Shown here: in pieces, positions 8,598 through 16,843 of the stretch | Position numbering within the stretch: the first letter of the stretch is position 1 | Layout: each line of letters begins with the position of its first letter | Assembly (NCBI RefSeq): GCF_010548305.1 | Contig: NZ_JAAGLV010000030.1 | Span: 1 to 64,000, forward strand | Length of the DNA: 64,000 bases | Source of the DNA: Streptomyces sp. SID13031 | GTDB lineage: Bacteria; Actinomycetota; Actinomycetes; Propionibacteriales; Kribbellaceae | Direction: 5' to 3' | Notes under the pieces: generated by a model | Database searches by the model: none | Told to the model about the DNA's origin: nothing | What the model saw: the letters and a program-made list of their open reading frames with translations, nothing else | Program-made: the position numbers and the translations under genes

Positions 8598-9158
8598 GTG
8601 TTCTATTCCAAGGCGGCATTGCGTTCGCAGCTGTTGGCCGCCCGGCAAGCCTCGACCGCTTTGTCCGGACCTGGGTTGCTCGCGGTGGCCCGCGAGCAGG
8701 TCGAGGTGGTCACGGCGCGGACGATCGCGGTCTACGTCTCGATGGGCAGGGAACCGCAGACCGGCCCGCTGATCGACTGGCTGCTGGCCTCCGGCCGCGA
8801 GGTGCTCCTGCCGGTCCTGTACGCCGACAACGACCTCGGCTGGGGTATCGCGCCAGGCGCGGCCGACCTGGTTCCGGGGCGGCTCGGCCTGTCGGAGCCG
8901 CCCGTGGATCTCGGCGCGGACGCGATCGCCGACGCGGAACTGGTGATCTGCCCCGCGCTCGCGGTCGACCTGCACGGAGTACGACTGGGTCGTGGAGGTG
9001 GTTCGTACGATCGGGCGCTCGCCCGCGTCTCCCCCGGTACGCCGACCTGGGCCGTCGTCCACGACTCCGAGATCCTCGACTCGATCCCGGCCGATCCGCA
9101 CGACCAGCCGGTCAGCGCAGCCCTCACCCCGACCCGACTGGTCCAGCTCGGCGGCTGA
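8598..9158 (+). CDS. 5-formyltetrahydrofolate cyclo-ligase
   Basis: This 186-residue enzyme converts 5-formyl-THF to 5,10-methenyl-THF with ATP and returns stored folate to one-carbon metabolism. Diagnostic features are an N-terminal basic start with KAALRSQLLAARQA, the YVSMGREPQT segment and the ATP-binding motif GRGGGSYDR at 131-139 (GFGGGYYDR in the consensus). It starts at GTG 8598, divergent from the UDP-glucose pyrophosphorylase gene. This pairing is conserved in mycobacteria (Rv0992c next to galU). Confidence 0.92.
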   Translation: MFYSKAALRSQLLAARQASTALSGPGLLAVAREQVEVVTARTIAVYVSMGREPQTGPLIDWLLASGREVLLPVLYADNDLGWGIAPGAADLVPGRLGLSEPPVDLGADAIADAELVICPALAVDLHGVRLGRGGGSYDRALARVSPGTPTWAVVHDSEILDSIPADPHDQPVSAALTPTRLVQLGG

Positions 9159-9186
9159 GGTTCTTGCTTGCACTCCCCCGATTCGG

Positions 9187-11733
9187 TTAGTTCTCGGGTT
9201 TGGTGAAGGTCTGGGTGTGTTCGCGCTTCGCCTCGACCGCGCCCCGGGTGAAGGCCCAGGGCAGCGTCTCGCCGCGCGCCCACAGCTCGGTCTGGTCGGT
9301 GTAGTTCGAGCTGAACGCGTGCCCGGAGATCCCGGTCAGGTTGATCCAGCGCGACTTGTCGAAGTCGGACAGGTCGACCACCATCCGCATCGACGGCGCC
9401 GACGTCACCGTGTAGTCCTCCGCCGCGTTCCACGAGGTCGCGTCGACCAGCGACGATCCACCGCCCAGCTCGTACGGGCCGCGGTTGAACAGCTTGTCCA
9501 CCGCGCCGATCCCGGACTTGCCCAGCGTCTGGTTGGTCAGCGTCAGCTTGTGCAGCCGGCCCCACTGCCAGTTCGAGGGCTCGCGGGCCATCTTGGTGGT
9601 GATCTCGGACCGGGCGTTGACCAGCGCCTCGCGCAGGATGTCGTCGCGGCTCTCCCGCTGGGTGGTGTTCAGGTTGTCCCACCAGGTGCTGTTCGGCTGC
9701 ATGATCAACTTGCGCATCACCTCGAACCAGCGTGATCCACCGTCCGGCCAGGCGCTCTCCGGCAGCTGGTCCCGGAAAGTGAGCTCCAGCAGGTTGCGCC
9801 AGACGACGTTGAAGTACGCCGCCGGGGCCGAATCGGCCGGCTGGGTGAAGTCCCAGTTGCGCAGCGTGTCCTGGCCCTGCCGGTCGAACTCGTCGTTGAT
9901 CTGGACCTGCAGCAGGTACGGGACGAGCACCTCGGCGTTGCGGTTCTTGGTGTCGAGCTGGATCGAGGCCATCGCGTTGGCGTCCAGCTTGCCCGCGGCG
10001 CGGATCCGGTCGAGGATCTGCTGCGACCGGTAGCCGTAGTCCCAGTCGTCGGTCAGGTGGTACGGATAGGTCTCCGGTACGACCGCCTGGTTCGCCGTCA
10101 CGATCACGCCGTCGTCGGGGTCGGCCTCGGTCGGCATCGCCTCGAACGGAACGTAGCCCGTCCAGCGGTACCGCGCGTCCCAGCCCGGTACCGGCCAGTC
10201 GCCGTCGCCGACGTTGCGGATCGGGACGCGACCGGGGGCCTGGTAGCCGATGTGGCCCTCGCGGTCGGCGTAGACGAGGTTCTGCGAGGGGACCTCGAAC
10301 AGCGACGCGGCCGCGCGGAACTCCTTCCAGTTCTGCGCCCGGTTGATCGCGAACAGCGCGTCGGCGGTCCGGCCCGGGGTCAGCGCGGTCCATTGGAGGG
10401 CGACGCCGTACGCCTCGGTGCTCTTCAGCCGAGTCGCCGCCAGCTCGCCGGTCTCGCGCTCGTCGTCGCCGACGTCGGAGATGATCGGGCCGTGCCGGGA
10501 CTCCCGGACGGTGATCTTCTCCTCGTTGTCCTGACCGGCGACCTTGAACGTCTCCTCGCGCTTGGACAGCGCACGGACCTTGTTGTCGTAGACGACGGCG
10601 TCCGGACCGCTGAACTTCTCCAGGTACAGGTCCATCACGTCCGGGTTGAGGTTGGTGAAACCCCAGGAGATCGAGCCGTTGTGGCCGATCACCACGCCGG
10701 GCAGACCGGAGAAGCTGAACCCGGACACGTCGTACGGGCAGTTGGTGCCGACGTTGTTGCAGTGCAGGCCGACCTGGGTCCAGACGCCCGGCATGGTCGC
10801 ACCCAGGTGCGGATCGTTGGCCAGCAGCGGCTTACCGGTGGTCGTGTGATCGCCCGAGACGACCCACGCGTTCGAGCCGATGCCGTCACCGCGGCCGAGC
10901 AGCTCGGGCAGGCCCTTGGCCACCTTGTCGACGGTGTCGAGCGACTTGAGCAGATCCTTGGTCAGCATGCCCCGGCGCGCTTCCTCGTCGACCGGTGTGG
11001 CAGTGGTGAACGTGCCGCCCTTGGTCACCGCAGCGGTCGCGATGATCGGCTCGTTGCGGTCGTACGGGTAGTCCGGGTAGAGGCTCTCGATGTTGGAGAC
11101 CGGGTACTTCGCGGCGAGCTTGGTGCGGGTGATCTCGTCGTCCATGTTGCCGCCGAGGTCCCACGCCATCGCCTTCAGCCAGGCCAGCGAGTCGGCCGCG
11201 GTCCACGGCTCGGGGCGATAGTCCGAGCCACCCAGGTCCTTCAGCGACAGTACGGCGTACTCGAGGCTGAGGCCGGAGCCGGCGTGCGTGCTCAGGTAGG
11301 CATTGACGCCGCGGGCGTAGTCCTCCAGGTACTGCCGAGTGCTCGGCGTGAGGAGCCCGAGCTCCTGCTCCGCGACCCGGCGCCAGCCGAGCGTGCGGAC
11401 GAACTTGTCCGTCTCCAGCGCATCCTTGCCGAACAGCTCGGCCAGCCGGCCGGACGTGACGTGGCGGCGGAAGTCCATCTCGAAGAAGCGGTCCTGGGCG
11501 TGCACATAGCCCTGGGCGGCGAACAGATCACCCGGTTTGTCGGCGTAGATCTGTGGGATGCCGTTGCCGTCGCGGACCACCTCCACGTCCGCGTCGAGCC
11601 CGGTCAACTCCACCGTCCCGCCGTACCCGGGGATGGAGTGGCGGACGACGAAGACGCCGGTCCCGGCCACCACCAGGAGCAAGGCGGCGAACACGATTCC
11701 GGACAGGATGATGACACGCAGCAGGCGACGCAC
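9187..11733 (-). CDS. penicillin-acylase-family Ntn-hydrolase, membrane-anchored or secreted
   Basis: This 848-residue protein has an N-terminal hydrophobic segment (about 5-30), then VEVVRDGNGIPQIYA and the FAAQGYVHAQDRFFEMD block typical of family S45. The autocatalytic site is GDGIGS|NAW, giving the N-terminal nucleophile Ser287. The alpha chain, spacer and beta chain are contiguous, as expected for a self-processing precursor, and the full length matches the family. Members cleave amide bonds of beta-lactam side chains or acyl-homoserine lactones; the true substrate is unknown here. The stop lies 28 nt past the convergent cyclo-ligase stop. Confidence 0.88.
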   Translation of the reverse strand: MRRLLRVIILSGIVFAALLLVVAGTGVFVVRHSIPGYGGTVELTGLDADVEVVRDGNGIPQIYADKPGDLFAAQGYVHAQDRFFEMDFRRHVTSGRLAELFGKDALETDKFVRTLGWRRVAEQELGLLTPSTRQYLEDYARGVNAYLSTHAGSGLSLEYAVLSLKDLGGSDYRPEPWTAADSLAWLKAMAWDLGGNMDDEITRTKLAAKYPVSNIESLYPDYPYDRNEPIIATAAVTKGGTFTTATPVDEEARRGMLTKDLLKSLDTVDKVAKGLPELLGRGDGIGSNAWVVSGDHTTTGKPLLANDPHLGATMPGVWTQVGLHCNNVGTNCPYDVSGFSFSGLPGVVIGHNGSISWGFTNLNPDVMDLYLEKFSGPDAVVYDNKVRALSKREETFKVAGQDNEEKITVRESRHGPIISDVGDDERETGELAATRLKSTEAYGVALQWTALTPGRTADALFAINRAQNWKEFRAAASLFEVPSQNLVYADREGHIGYQAPGRVPIRNVGDGDWPVPGWDARYRWTGYVPFEAMPTEADPDDGVIVTANQAVVPETYPYHLTDDWDYGYRSQQILDRIRAAGKLDANAMASIQLDTKNRNAEVLVPYLLQVQINDEFDRQGQDTLRNWDFTQPADSAPAAYFNVVWRNLLELTFRDQLPESAWPDGGSRWFEVMRKLIMQPNSTWWDNLNTTQRESRDDILREALVNARSEITTKMAREPSNWQWGRLHKLTLTNQTLGKSGIGAVDKLFNRGPYELGGGSSLVDATSWNAAEDYTVTSAPSMRMVVDLSDFDKSRWINLTGISGHAFSSNYTDQTELWARGETLPWAFTRGAVEAKREHTQTFTKPEN

Positions 11734-11956
11734 GGACCAAACCTAGAGAATGCGGACGCACACCCCAAATGCCGCTCCCCCCGGCTGTGGACAAACCCTC
11801 ACGAATTCAGCACCGTCTGCGTTCAATACGCATGATCACCGAGCCCAGGTTCGGTCGGTGACTGTGTTCACTCGGGCACGGAACGTGATCGCCGGGGTGC
11901 TTGGGCTTCCTTGCGTGGCACAGAGTGGCCTAGACCGGGCGGCCGCCAGGCTGGAG

Positions 11957-11986
11957 TTGGAATACTTCGGGCCCGTGACGCATTAT
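11957..11986 (+). promoter_or_regulatory. sigma-70-like promoter of the FmdB/Ruc-like gene
   Basis: TTGGAA (11957-11962) and CATTAT (11981-11986) are separated by 18 nt. They resemble -35 and -10 hexamers and lie just upstream of the CIRCE-like element and 46 nt before the GTG start. The start site is predicted by eye only. Confidence 0.45.
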
Positions 11987-12012
11987 TAGCAGTCGTGTAG
12001 TAAGAGTGCCAG
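11986..12012 (+). promoter_or_regulatory. CIRCE-like HrcA operator
   Basis: TTAGCAGTC (11986-11994), exactly nine spacer bases and GAGTGCCAG (12004-12012) match the CIRCE consensus TTAGCACTC-N9-GAGTGCTAA at 15 of 18 arm positions. The element starts at the last base of the predicted -10 box and ends 19 nt before the GTG of the zinc-ribbon gene, a location where HrcA would block transcription. In M. tuberculosis the orthologous gene Rv0991c (ruc) is known to be under HrcA control. Confidence 0.68.
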
Positions 12013-12031
12013 CGGCCTGAAGGGGAATCAC

Positions 12032-12433
12032 GTGCCGACGTACCAGTACAGGTGCACCGAGTGTGGTAACTCGCTCGAGGTCCGCCAGAGCTTCACCGAC
12101 GATGCGCTGACGGTCTGCCCGGAGTGCCAGGGCGCCTTGCGCAAGGTGTTCAACGCCGTCGGTGTCGTCTTCAAGGGCTCGGGCTTCTACCGGACCGACA
12201 GCCGCGCGTCCAACAGCAGCACGGTGCCGGCGAAGAGCGAGTCTTCGTCCTCGTCGTCTTCTTCGCCGTCGGATTCTTCGTCGTCTTCGAAGTCGGACTC
12301 CTCGAACGGGTCCTCGTCGTCGGGCTCGTCTTCCTCGGGATCCGGGTCGTCCGGGTCTGGGTCGTCCGGGTCCTCTGGGTCTGGCTCCGGGTCGTCTGGG
12401 TCGTCGTCGAGCAGCAAGTCCAGCGCTGCCTGA
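12032..12433 (+). CDS. FmdB-family zinc-ribbon protein, Ruc-like redox chaperone candidate
   Basis: This 133-residue protein has an N-terminal FmdB zinc ribbon with Cys8/Cys11 and Cys29/Cys32 in CxxC pairs. A long low-complexity tail (about 63-131) made almost only of Ser and Gly with some Lys/Asp follows. The layout of zinc ribbon plus disordered tail, the neighbourhood (MscL, cyclo-ligase, moeA) and the CIRCE-like site match mycobacterial Ruc (Rv0991c), a redox-switched unfolded-protein chaperone. The function is inferred from that ortholog. The start GTG 12032 follows GAAGGGGAATCAC. The tail here is far more Ser-rich than a typical FmdB protein. Confidence 0.8.
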   Translation: MPTYQYRCTECGNSLEVRQSFTDDALTVCPECQGALRKVFNAVGVVFKGSGFYRTDSRASNSSTVPAKSESSSSSSSSPSDSSSSSKSDSSNGSSSSGSSSSGSGSSGSGSSGSSGSGSGSSGSSSSSKSSAA

Positions 12434-12509
12434 ATCTTTCCTTCGATCTGGCTGGATTCCCTTGTGGACAACGAGGGAACAGCCCTCGAAGGCTCGTACT
12501 TTCTCTGGT

Positions 12510-13133
12510 ATGAGCCGACCTTTTCTCCGTGACCTGCTGAAAGCCGTCCGCCGGCACCGCCGCCTCCTGGCCGGGATGTCCGCGGCGGCAGCCGTGTACT
12601 GCGGGATGACCGCCCTTTCCCCACCGGCACCACCGACCGTGGCCGTCTTGGCCGCCGCCCGCGACCTGGCCGGCGGCTCACCGCCGACGGCGCGCGACCT
12701 TCGAACCGTGCGACTACCCGCAGCGGTCGTGCCCGTGGGCGCTCTCCAGCCGGGCAGCGACCTCACTCGACGCGTCCTCACCGGGCCAGTGCGCTCCGGC
12801 GAGCCACTGACGGACGCCCGCTTCCTGACCCCTGGGGCACTTCCGGCCGGGCAATTCGCCTACCCCGTGCGCATCGACGACGCCGACTTCACCAGCCTCC
12901 TCCAGCCCGGCGACCGAATCGACCTGTACGCCGCCACGAGTACACCCGGCGACCCCGCGACCCCTTTGGCGAGCGGGGTGCGGGTGATCGCGTTGCCCAC
13001 CTCAAGCGCGTCCGCCGCCGGATCCTCGGGTGCCTTGGTCGTGATCGGCGCCGGCCGCGACGTGATCGGCAGAATCGCCCAGGCCGCGGCGAACACCCGC
13101 ATCAGTTTCGCCCTGACCCCCGACACGAGCTGA
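12510..13133 (+). CDS. SAF-domain protein, CpaB-like
   Basis: This 207-residue protein has a basic N-terminus (RRHRRLLAG), one membrane helix (about 21-38) and a SAF domain: VLAAARDLAGGSPPTARDLR, then a second block with GEPLTDARFLTPGALPAGQ. A C-terminal RcpC/CpaB-like part carries LLQPGDRIDLYAA. Such proteins belong to Flp/Tad pilus assembly or to orphan SAF proteins commonly found beside mscL in actinobacteria. No other pilus genes are in the window, so a pilus role is not supported. ATG 12510 is taken because it gives the expected basic head. Confidence 0.75.
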   Translation: MSRPFLRDLLKAVRRHRRLLAGMSAAAAVYCGMTALSPPAPPTVAVLAAARDLAGGSPPTARDLRTVRLPAAVVPVGALQPGSDLTRRVLTGPVRSGEPLTDARFLTPGALPAGQFAYPVRIDDADFTSLLQPGDRIDLYAATSTPGDPATPLASGVRVIALPTSSASAAGSSGALVVIGAGRDVIGRIAQAAANTRISFALTPDTS

Positions 13134-13315
13134 CCGCCTGCCGCCGAGGCACTGACCGGCTGGCCACTGATCGACTGGTCACTTGTCGGACGGGACTGGC
13201 AGCGATCCGTGGTGCTGCGGCGCGGTCCCTCGCCATCCGCCGAGCTGGGTCCTACGTTTTGCGGGTAACCCAGCCGAGGGTCCGTCCGGGCCCCGCATCG
13301 TGGAGGCAACGCAAA

Positions 13316-13717
13316 ATGCTCGAGGGCTTCAAGAAATTCCTTATGCGAGGCAACGTCCTCGACCTCGCCATCGCGGTCGTGATCGGCACTGCCTTCGCCA
13401 CCGTGGTGAAGACCGTCGTCGACAACCTCGTGTCCCCGCTGATCGCAGCGATCGGAGGCTCGAACGTCAACGGCCTGGCGGTCCAACTCAACGACAAGAA
13501 CGACAAGACGATCATCGACTTCGGTGCCATGATCAACGCCCTTGTGGTGTTCTTCCTGACCGCAGTCGTCGTCTACTTCGTCCTGGTCGTCCCGATGAAG
13601 AAGCTCCAGGACCGCCGCGCAGCCAAGCTCGGCACCGCCGAAGCGGAGCCCGAGCCCCTCACCATGGACCAAGAAATCCTCATCGAGATCCGCGACGCCC
13701 TCCGAGCCCGCCAGTAA
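13316..13717 (+). CDS. mscL: large-conductance mechanosensitive channel MscL
   Basis: This 133-residue channel protein opens on membrane stretch and releases solutes on hypo-osmotic shock. The N-terminus MLEGFKKFLMRGNVLDLAIA, TM1 (about 15-45), the extracellular loop, TM2 (about 68-95) and the C-terminal acidic helix are all typical. The ATG at 13316 follows GGAGG at 13302-13306 and replaces the longer in-frame start at 13259. Its position next to the SAF protein and zinc-ribbon gene parallels mycobacterial Rv0985c. Confidence 0.95.
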   Translation: MLEGFKKFLMRGNVLDLAIAVVIGTAFATVVKTVVDNLVSPLIAAIGGSNVNGLAVQLNDKNDKTIIDFGAMINALVVFFLTAVVVYFVLVVPMKKLQDRRAAKLGTAEAEPEPLTMDQEILIEIRDALRARQ

Positions 13718-13760
13718 CCACAGCCTGTTGCCCCGGTCGGCTGCGTCATCTCCACCAGCA

Positions 13761-13794
13761 GCCGGCCGGCCTGGCCCCAGCCAGGCAGCCGGCC
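13761..13794. terminator. GC-rich hairpin between convergent mscL and acetyltransferase genes
   Basis: GCCGGCCGGCCTGG (13761-13774) can pair with CCAGGCAGCCGGC (13781-13793) apart from one bulged base and a mismatch. It lies 44 nt after the mscL stop and has no T-run, so it is only a probable bidirectional terminator. Confidence 0.4.
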
Positions 13795-13801
13795 AACCAA
13801 T

Positions 13802-13859
13802 CGAGAGCAGACACCTGCCTTGGTACCAGCCGAGAGCAGACCGCTGCCTTGGTACTGGC
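13802..13859. repeat. two direct copies of a 29-bp repeat
   Basis: A 29-bp unit beginning CGAGAGCAGA starts at 13802 and again at 13831, with a few mismatches; each copy contains CTGCCTTGGTAC. It sits in the intergenic space between mscL and the acetyltransferase gene. No function is evident. It may be a small tandem duplication. Confidence 0.6.
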
Positions 13860-13870
13860 ACCAGGTTGGG

Positions 13871-14359
13871 TCAGGGCTGGGGTTGGGTTGGGTATTGGAG
13901 CCAGGTGTAGTCGATGGGTTGGGGTTCGTTCCATTCGGCTGCGAGGGCTTCGGGGACTGGCTGGAAGCCTGCTCGGAGGTAGGCGCGGATGGCTGGGGTG
14001 TTGTCGGGGCGGACTCGGAGGAAGATGTCGGCGTAGCCCGCGGAGAGGGCCGGAGCTAGTAGAGCTCGAACGAAATCGGTGCCGATGCCCTTGCCTCGCA
14101 GGTCGGGCGTGACGATGAGCCGGGCGAGTTCCACTTCGTCCTCTTCGCCGTCGAGCCAGAGTTCGCCGTACGCGATCGGGGTGTCGCCGTCGAAGTACAG
14201 GAACGCCTGGATGTCGGCGGAGATCGCACGCCAACTGCTGAGGATGTCCGCGGGGAACGGGTGCTCGTCGCGTCCGGTCAGCAACAAGACCTCTTGGGCC
14301 GAGCTCGCCCAGCCCGCCACGGCCGCTGTGTACTCGTCCTCGAAGGACCGTAGCTCCAT
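13871..14359 (-). CDS. GNAT family N-acetyltransferase
   Basis: This 162-residue GNAT protein has ELARLIVTPDLRGKGIGTDF (the beta4 strand plus the acetyl-CoA loop RGKGIG) and the typical NTPAIRAYLRAGFQPV ending. The preferred start is ATG 14359, preceded by GAAGGGA. The longer frame to 14431 would begin in a low-complexity stretch. The substrate is unknown. Confidence 0.78.
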   Translation of the reverse strand: MELRSFEDEYTAAVAGWASSAQEVLLLTGRDEHPFPADILSSWRAISADIQAFLYFDGDTPIAYGELWLDGEEDEVELARLIVTPDLRGKGIGTDFVRALLAPALSAGYADIFLRVRPDNTPAIRAYLRAGFQPVPEALAAEWNEPQPIDYTWLQYPTQPQP

Positions 14360-14446
14360 CAGATTCCCTTCAACACCGACACTGACACCGACCGACATCC
14401 TGAGCGGTACCACCCACCGTCGCCACCACACCGAGTCCGACGAGCT

Positions 14447-15082
14447 TCAGTACGCCGTACTTTCCCCGGCTGGATCGAGGAAGGTGGCCAGTGTCGCGAC
14501 CAGGTCGTTCTTGTGGGGTGGAAAGTGTGGGGTGGGTGGTTCCGGGCAGCCGGAGAGTTCGCGGCTGCGCGGGATGAGGGTCAGCAAGGCATCGACTGTT
14601 TTGCGTTGGTGGGAAGGATTCTCCGGCAGCGACGGGAGCACGGCTACCGGCATGCCCAACCGGGCAAGGTCTTCGTCCCGCACGCCGCGCAGGGTCCCGG
14701 CGGCCAGCAATTCGTCAGCCACACCCTCCGACGCACCCCTGGAGATGAGGCCGGCCCGGGCGCGACCGTCCACCACAGGATCAGCGCCAGTTGCCGGCCA
14801 GGCCAGGACAAGTCGCTCCACCGAGTGCGGGTACGCGACTGCTAGCAGGGCAGCACCCGAGCAGCCGTTGGAGGCGCCGACCAGCATGACGGGCTCGGCC
14901 GGGAGGAGCTTGCGCAGTACGGCGACTTCTTCGGACCAGCTCGCCGGCGTCGGCGGGCGGTCGGGTGCGAGGACGGTGAAGCCGCGCAACTCGAGGCCTG
15001 CGACGATTCCCGGGGTACGCCAGAAGCGTTGCGCGTTCATCGGGTCCCACAAACCACCGTGGACCAGGAAAACGGTGCCCAC
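14447..15082 (-). CDS. alpha/beta hydrolase
   Basis: This compact 211-residue hydrolase has VFLVHGGLWDP (oxyanion strand), the nucleophile elbow GASNGCSG with Ser71, and a candidate catalytic His in TPHFPPH near the C-terminus. It starts at GTG 15082, 7 nt after the stop of the small acidic gene upstream, so the two are probably co-transcribed. No cofactor or substrate motif is visible. Confidence 0.72.
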   Translation of the reverse strand: MGTVFLVHGGLWDPMNAQRFWRTPGIVAGLELRGFTVLAPDRPPTPASWSEEVAVLRKLLPAEPVMLVGASNGCSGAALLAVAYPHSVERLVLAWPATGADPVVDGRARAGLISRGASEGVADELLAAGTLRGVRDEDLARLGMPVAVLPSLPENPSHQRKTVDALLTLIPRSRELSGCPEPPTPHFPPHKNDLVATLATFLDPAGESTAY

Positions 15083-15089
15083 CGGACGG

Positions 15090-15224
15090 TCAGTGGTGTG
15101 GCGGAACCTCGCGCAGGATCCGCTCGTCGTCGTCGCTGCTGTCGTTCTCGCCCCAGCTGCGGGGGTCGTCGTCCCGGGTCTGTTCCGGCAGCAGCGGCTC
15201 GTCGTCTTCGTACGGGCTCGTCAT
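15090..15224 (-). CDS. small acidic conserved actinobacterial protein (44 aa)
   Basis: A short frame from ATG 15224, preceded by GGAAG, encodes 44 residues with 14 Asp/Glu, including the segments DDEPLLPEQTRDDD, SWGEND and DDDERILREVPPHH. The pattern of LLPEQT, a WGE block, a DDDERxL stretch and a terminal PPH resembles a family of tiny uncharacterised actinobacterial proteins I have seen before. That match is from memory. It lies 7 nt before the alpha/beta hydrolase start. Confidence 0.65.
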   Translation of the reverse strand: MTSPYEDDEPLLPEQTRDDDPRSWGENDSSDDDERILREVPPHH

Positions 15225-15441
15225 GCTTCCAGATTACCGAGCCCCGGGGGCAAACCGGAACGGCCCGCGGATCGCCGCGTTCCGGCCGGCAGAACAGGCC
15301 GCACGCGTTACAGGATTGCCACTTTTGCGCCTCGATCCGGCTCGTGACCAGATAGACGCCGTGCCGTGACAGTTCTGCCACGACCAGTGAGATCCTCCTC
15401 GACCATGATGGGTGTCCTTGCCCAACCGGAAGGACCGAGTC

Positions 15442-16062
15442 GTGAGTGCATCAAGGACACGGGGCTTCATCGGGGCGACGCTCGTCGTGACAGTGCTCGG
15501 ATTTACCGCCGCCTGCGGTAACGAGGACTCCACCGGCGCCGGCGCCCAGCCCAGCCAGACGCCGACCCCCACCGGCACAACGCCCGATCAGCCCACCCCC
15601 ACACCGAGCGGCACCCCCAGCGGTACTCCGAGCATGGACTGCCCGGAGACGATCACCGCAGTCCGCACCGCAGTCGGCAAGGCCGTCTGGGGCAAGGGGA
15701 CCGCGAAGTCCCTGTTCCAGCCGGTCAGCGTGACGATCTGCCAGTACGACGCGCAGGCGACCGGCCAGGACTATGCGACCGTCACCACCAAGCGGACCGC
15801 CCAGCAGGCGACCGACCTGTTCGCCCTGGTGAACAGCGCCACGCCGGTGGCCAAGAAGCCGAACATGTGCACCAAGGAACTGGGGCCGACCTACGTTCTG
15901 CGGTTCACCGACAATGACCGCGGTGTGCTCTCGTACACCGCCGAGGTGTTCGGCTGCCGCCAACTGGTGGCGACCTCCCTCGAAGGAGCGGGCAAGCCCG
16001 GCGAGCTCGCCGCACCTCGACAGGTTTCTCCCGAGCTCGTGAAGGCGCTCGGCCTGCGCTGA
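15442..16062 (+). CDS. secreted lipoprotein, DUF3558-like
   Basis: This 206-residue protein has a signal peptide ending in a lipobox-like FTAAC. A Pro/Thr/Ser-rich spacer (about 30-66) and a globular domain with conserved Cys residues follow (MDCPETI, VTICQYD, PNMCTKE, FGCRQL), typical of actinobacterial DUF3558-type lipoproteins. It is probably anchored on the outer face of the membrane. GTG 15442 is preferred over the earlier in-frame start because it has GGAAGG upstream and gives a normal signal peptide. The function is unknown. Confidence 0.72.
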   Translation: MSASRTRGFIGATLVVTVLGFTAACGNEDSTGAGAQPSQTPTPTGTTPDQPTPTPSGTPSGTPSMDCPETITAVRTAVGKAVWGKGTAKSLFQPVSVTICQYDAQATGQDYATVTTKRTAQQATDLFALVNSATPVAKKPNMCTKELGPTYVLRFTDNDRGVLSYTAEVFGCRQLVATSLEGAGKPGELAAPRQVSPELVKALGLR

Positions 16063-16110
16063 CCCTGCCCCGGGCGAGCCCCCGAAGCCGTCCGGGCCGG
16101 GGTCACCCCG

Positions 16111-16152
16111 CCCGTCTTGCGAGTCACCTCCGGGTTCGACCCGCAAGACGGG
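16111..16152 (+). terminator. hairpin downstream of lipoprotein gene
   Basis: CCCGTCTTGCG (16111-16121) pairs perfectly with CGCAAGACGGG (16142-16152) across a 20-nt loop, about 50 nt after the lipoprotein stop. It has no T-run, so it is a probable but not certain terminator. Confidence 0.5.
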
Positions 16153-16348
16153 TGGCAGGGCCTGCCGATCTCAGCAGCGTCCCGCGCCCGCGCAGCCGCT
16201 TTGGCGGCCGTAGTACGGGCTCGGCAGCCTCCCGCGCAGCGTTCTCGCCGCGGTGAGATGGAACTGTGTGTGAATCTCTGCAGCACCCTGGGTAGCACAC
16301 TGCGTCTAATAGGTGTGAGGTGTTGTACGCCCAGTTGGGGAGTTGCGA

Positions 16349-16843
16349 GTGGAGTTCGAGGAGTACGCGTCCGCGCGCGGGCAGGAACTGGTGCGCCTCG
16401 GTTTCACCGTCTCAGGCGACTACCAACGGGCGGAGGATCTGGCCCAGATCGCGCTGATGCAGGCGTTCCGGTCCTGGCGCAAGGTGCAGCGGGCCGACGA
16501 CCCGCATCACTATGTGCGCCGGATCCTGATCAATTCCTACCTGTCGATGACGCGTCGCCGGTCCTTCACCGAGGCCCCGGCGGCCGACCTCGACACCGAT
16601 CGCACGGTGCCGGATCCGGCCACGGACATCGTGAACTCCGACGACCTCTGGCGAGCCCTCGCCACGCTGTCGGCCCGGGAAAGGGTCGTCCTGGTGCTGC
16701 GCTACTACCAGGACATGGACGACCGGACGATCGCCGACCTGCTCGGCATCAAACCGTCCTCGGTGCGCGCGACCGCGAGTAGAGCCCTCGCCGCGCTCCG
16801 CAGGACGAGGCAGTCCCACCGTGTTGATGAGAGGTTGTCGTGA
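16349..16843 (+). CDS. SigE-family ECF RNA polymerase sigma factor
   Basis: This 164-residue group-IV sigma factor has region 2 with YQRAEDLAQIALMQAFRSW and region 4 with LSARERVVLVLRYYQDM and the helix-turn-helix TIADLLGIKPSSVRATASRA. It fits the actinobacterial SigE/SACE subgroup, often paired with membrane proteins rather than classical zinc anti-sigmas. GTG 16349 has GGGGAG six bases upstream. Its stop overlaps the next start by 4 nt (GTGA), implying coupled translation with the META-domain protein. Confidence 0.88.
   Translation: MEFEEYASARGQELVRLGFTVSGDYQRAEDLAQIALMQAFRSWRKVQRADDPHHYVRRILINSYLSMTRRRSFTEAPAADLDTDRTVPDPATDIVNSDDLWRALATLSARERVVLVLRYYQDMDDRTIADLLGIKPSSVRATASRALAALRRTRQSHRVDERLS

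Noticed and set aside
10057..11835. 592-codon plus-strand frame opposite the penicillin-acylase gene
   Set aside because: Low-complexity Arg/Val/Asp composition without motifs, and the opposite strand encodes a complete Ntn-hydrolase.
15237..15381. minus-strand frame with MAELSRHGVYLVTSRIEAQK and a CNACGLFC pair
   Set aside because: It could suggest a small zinc ribbon, but it runs into the acidic small gene in another frame, has no convincing ribosome site and no family match, so I did not call it.
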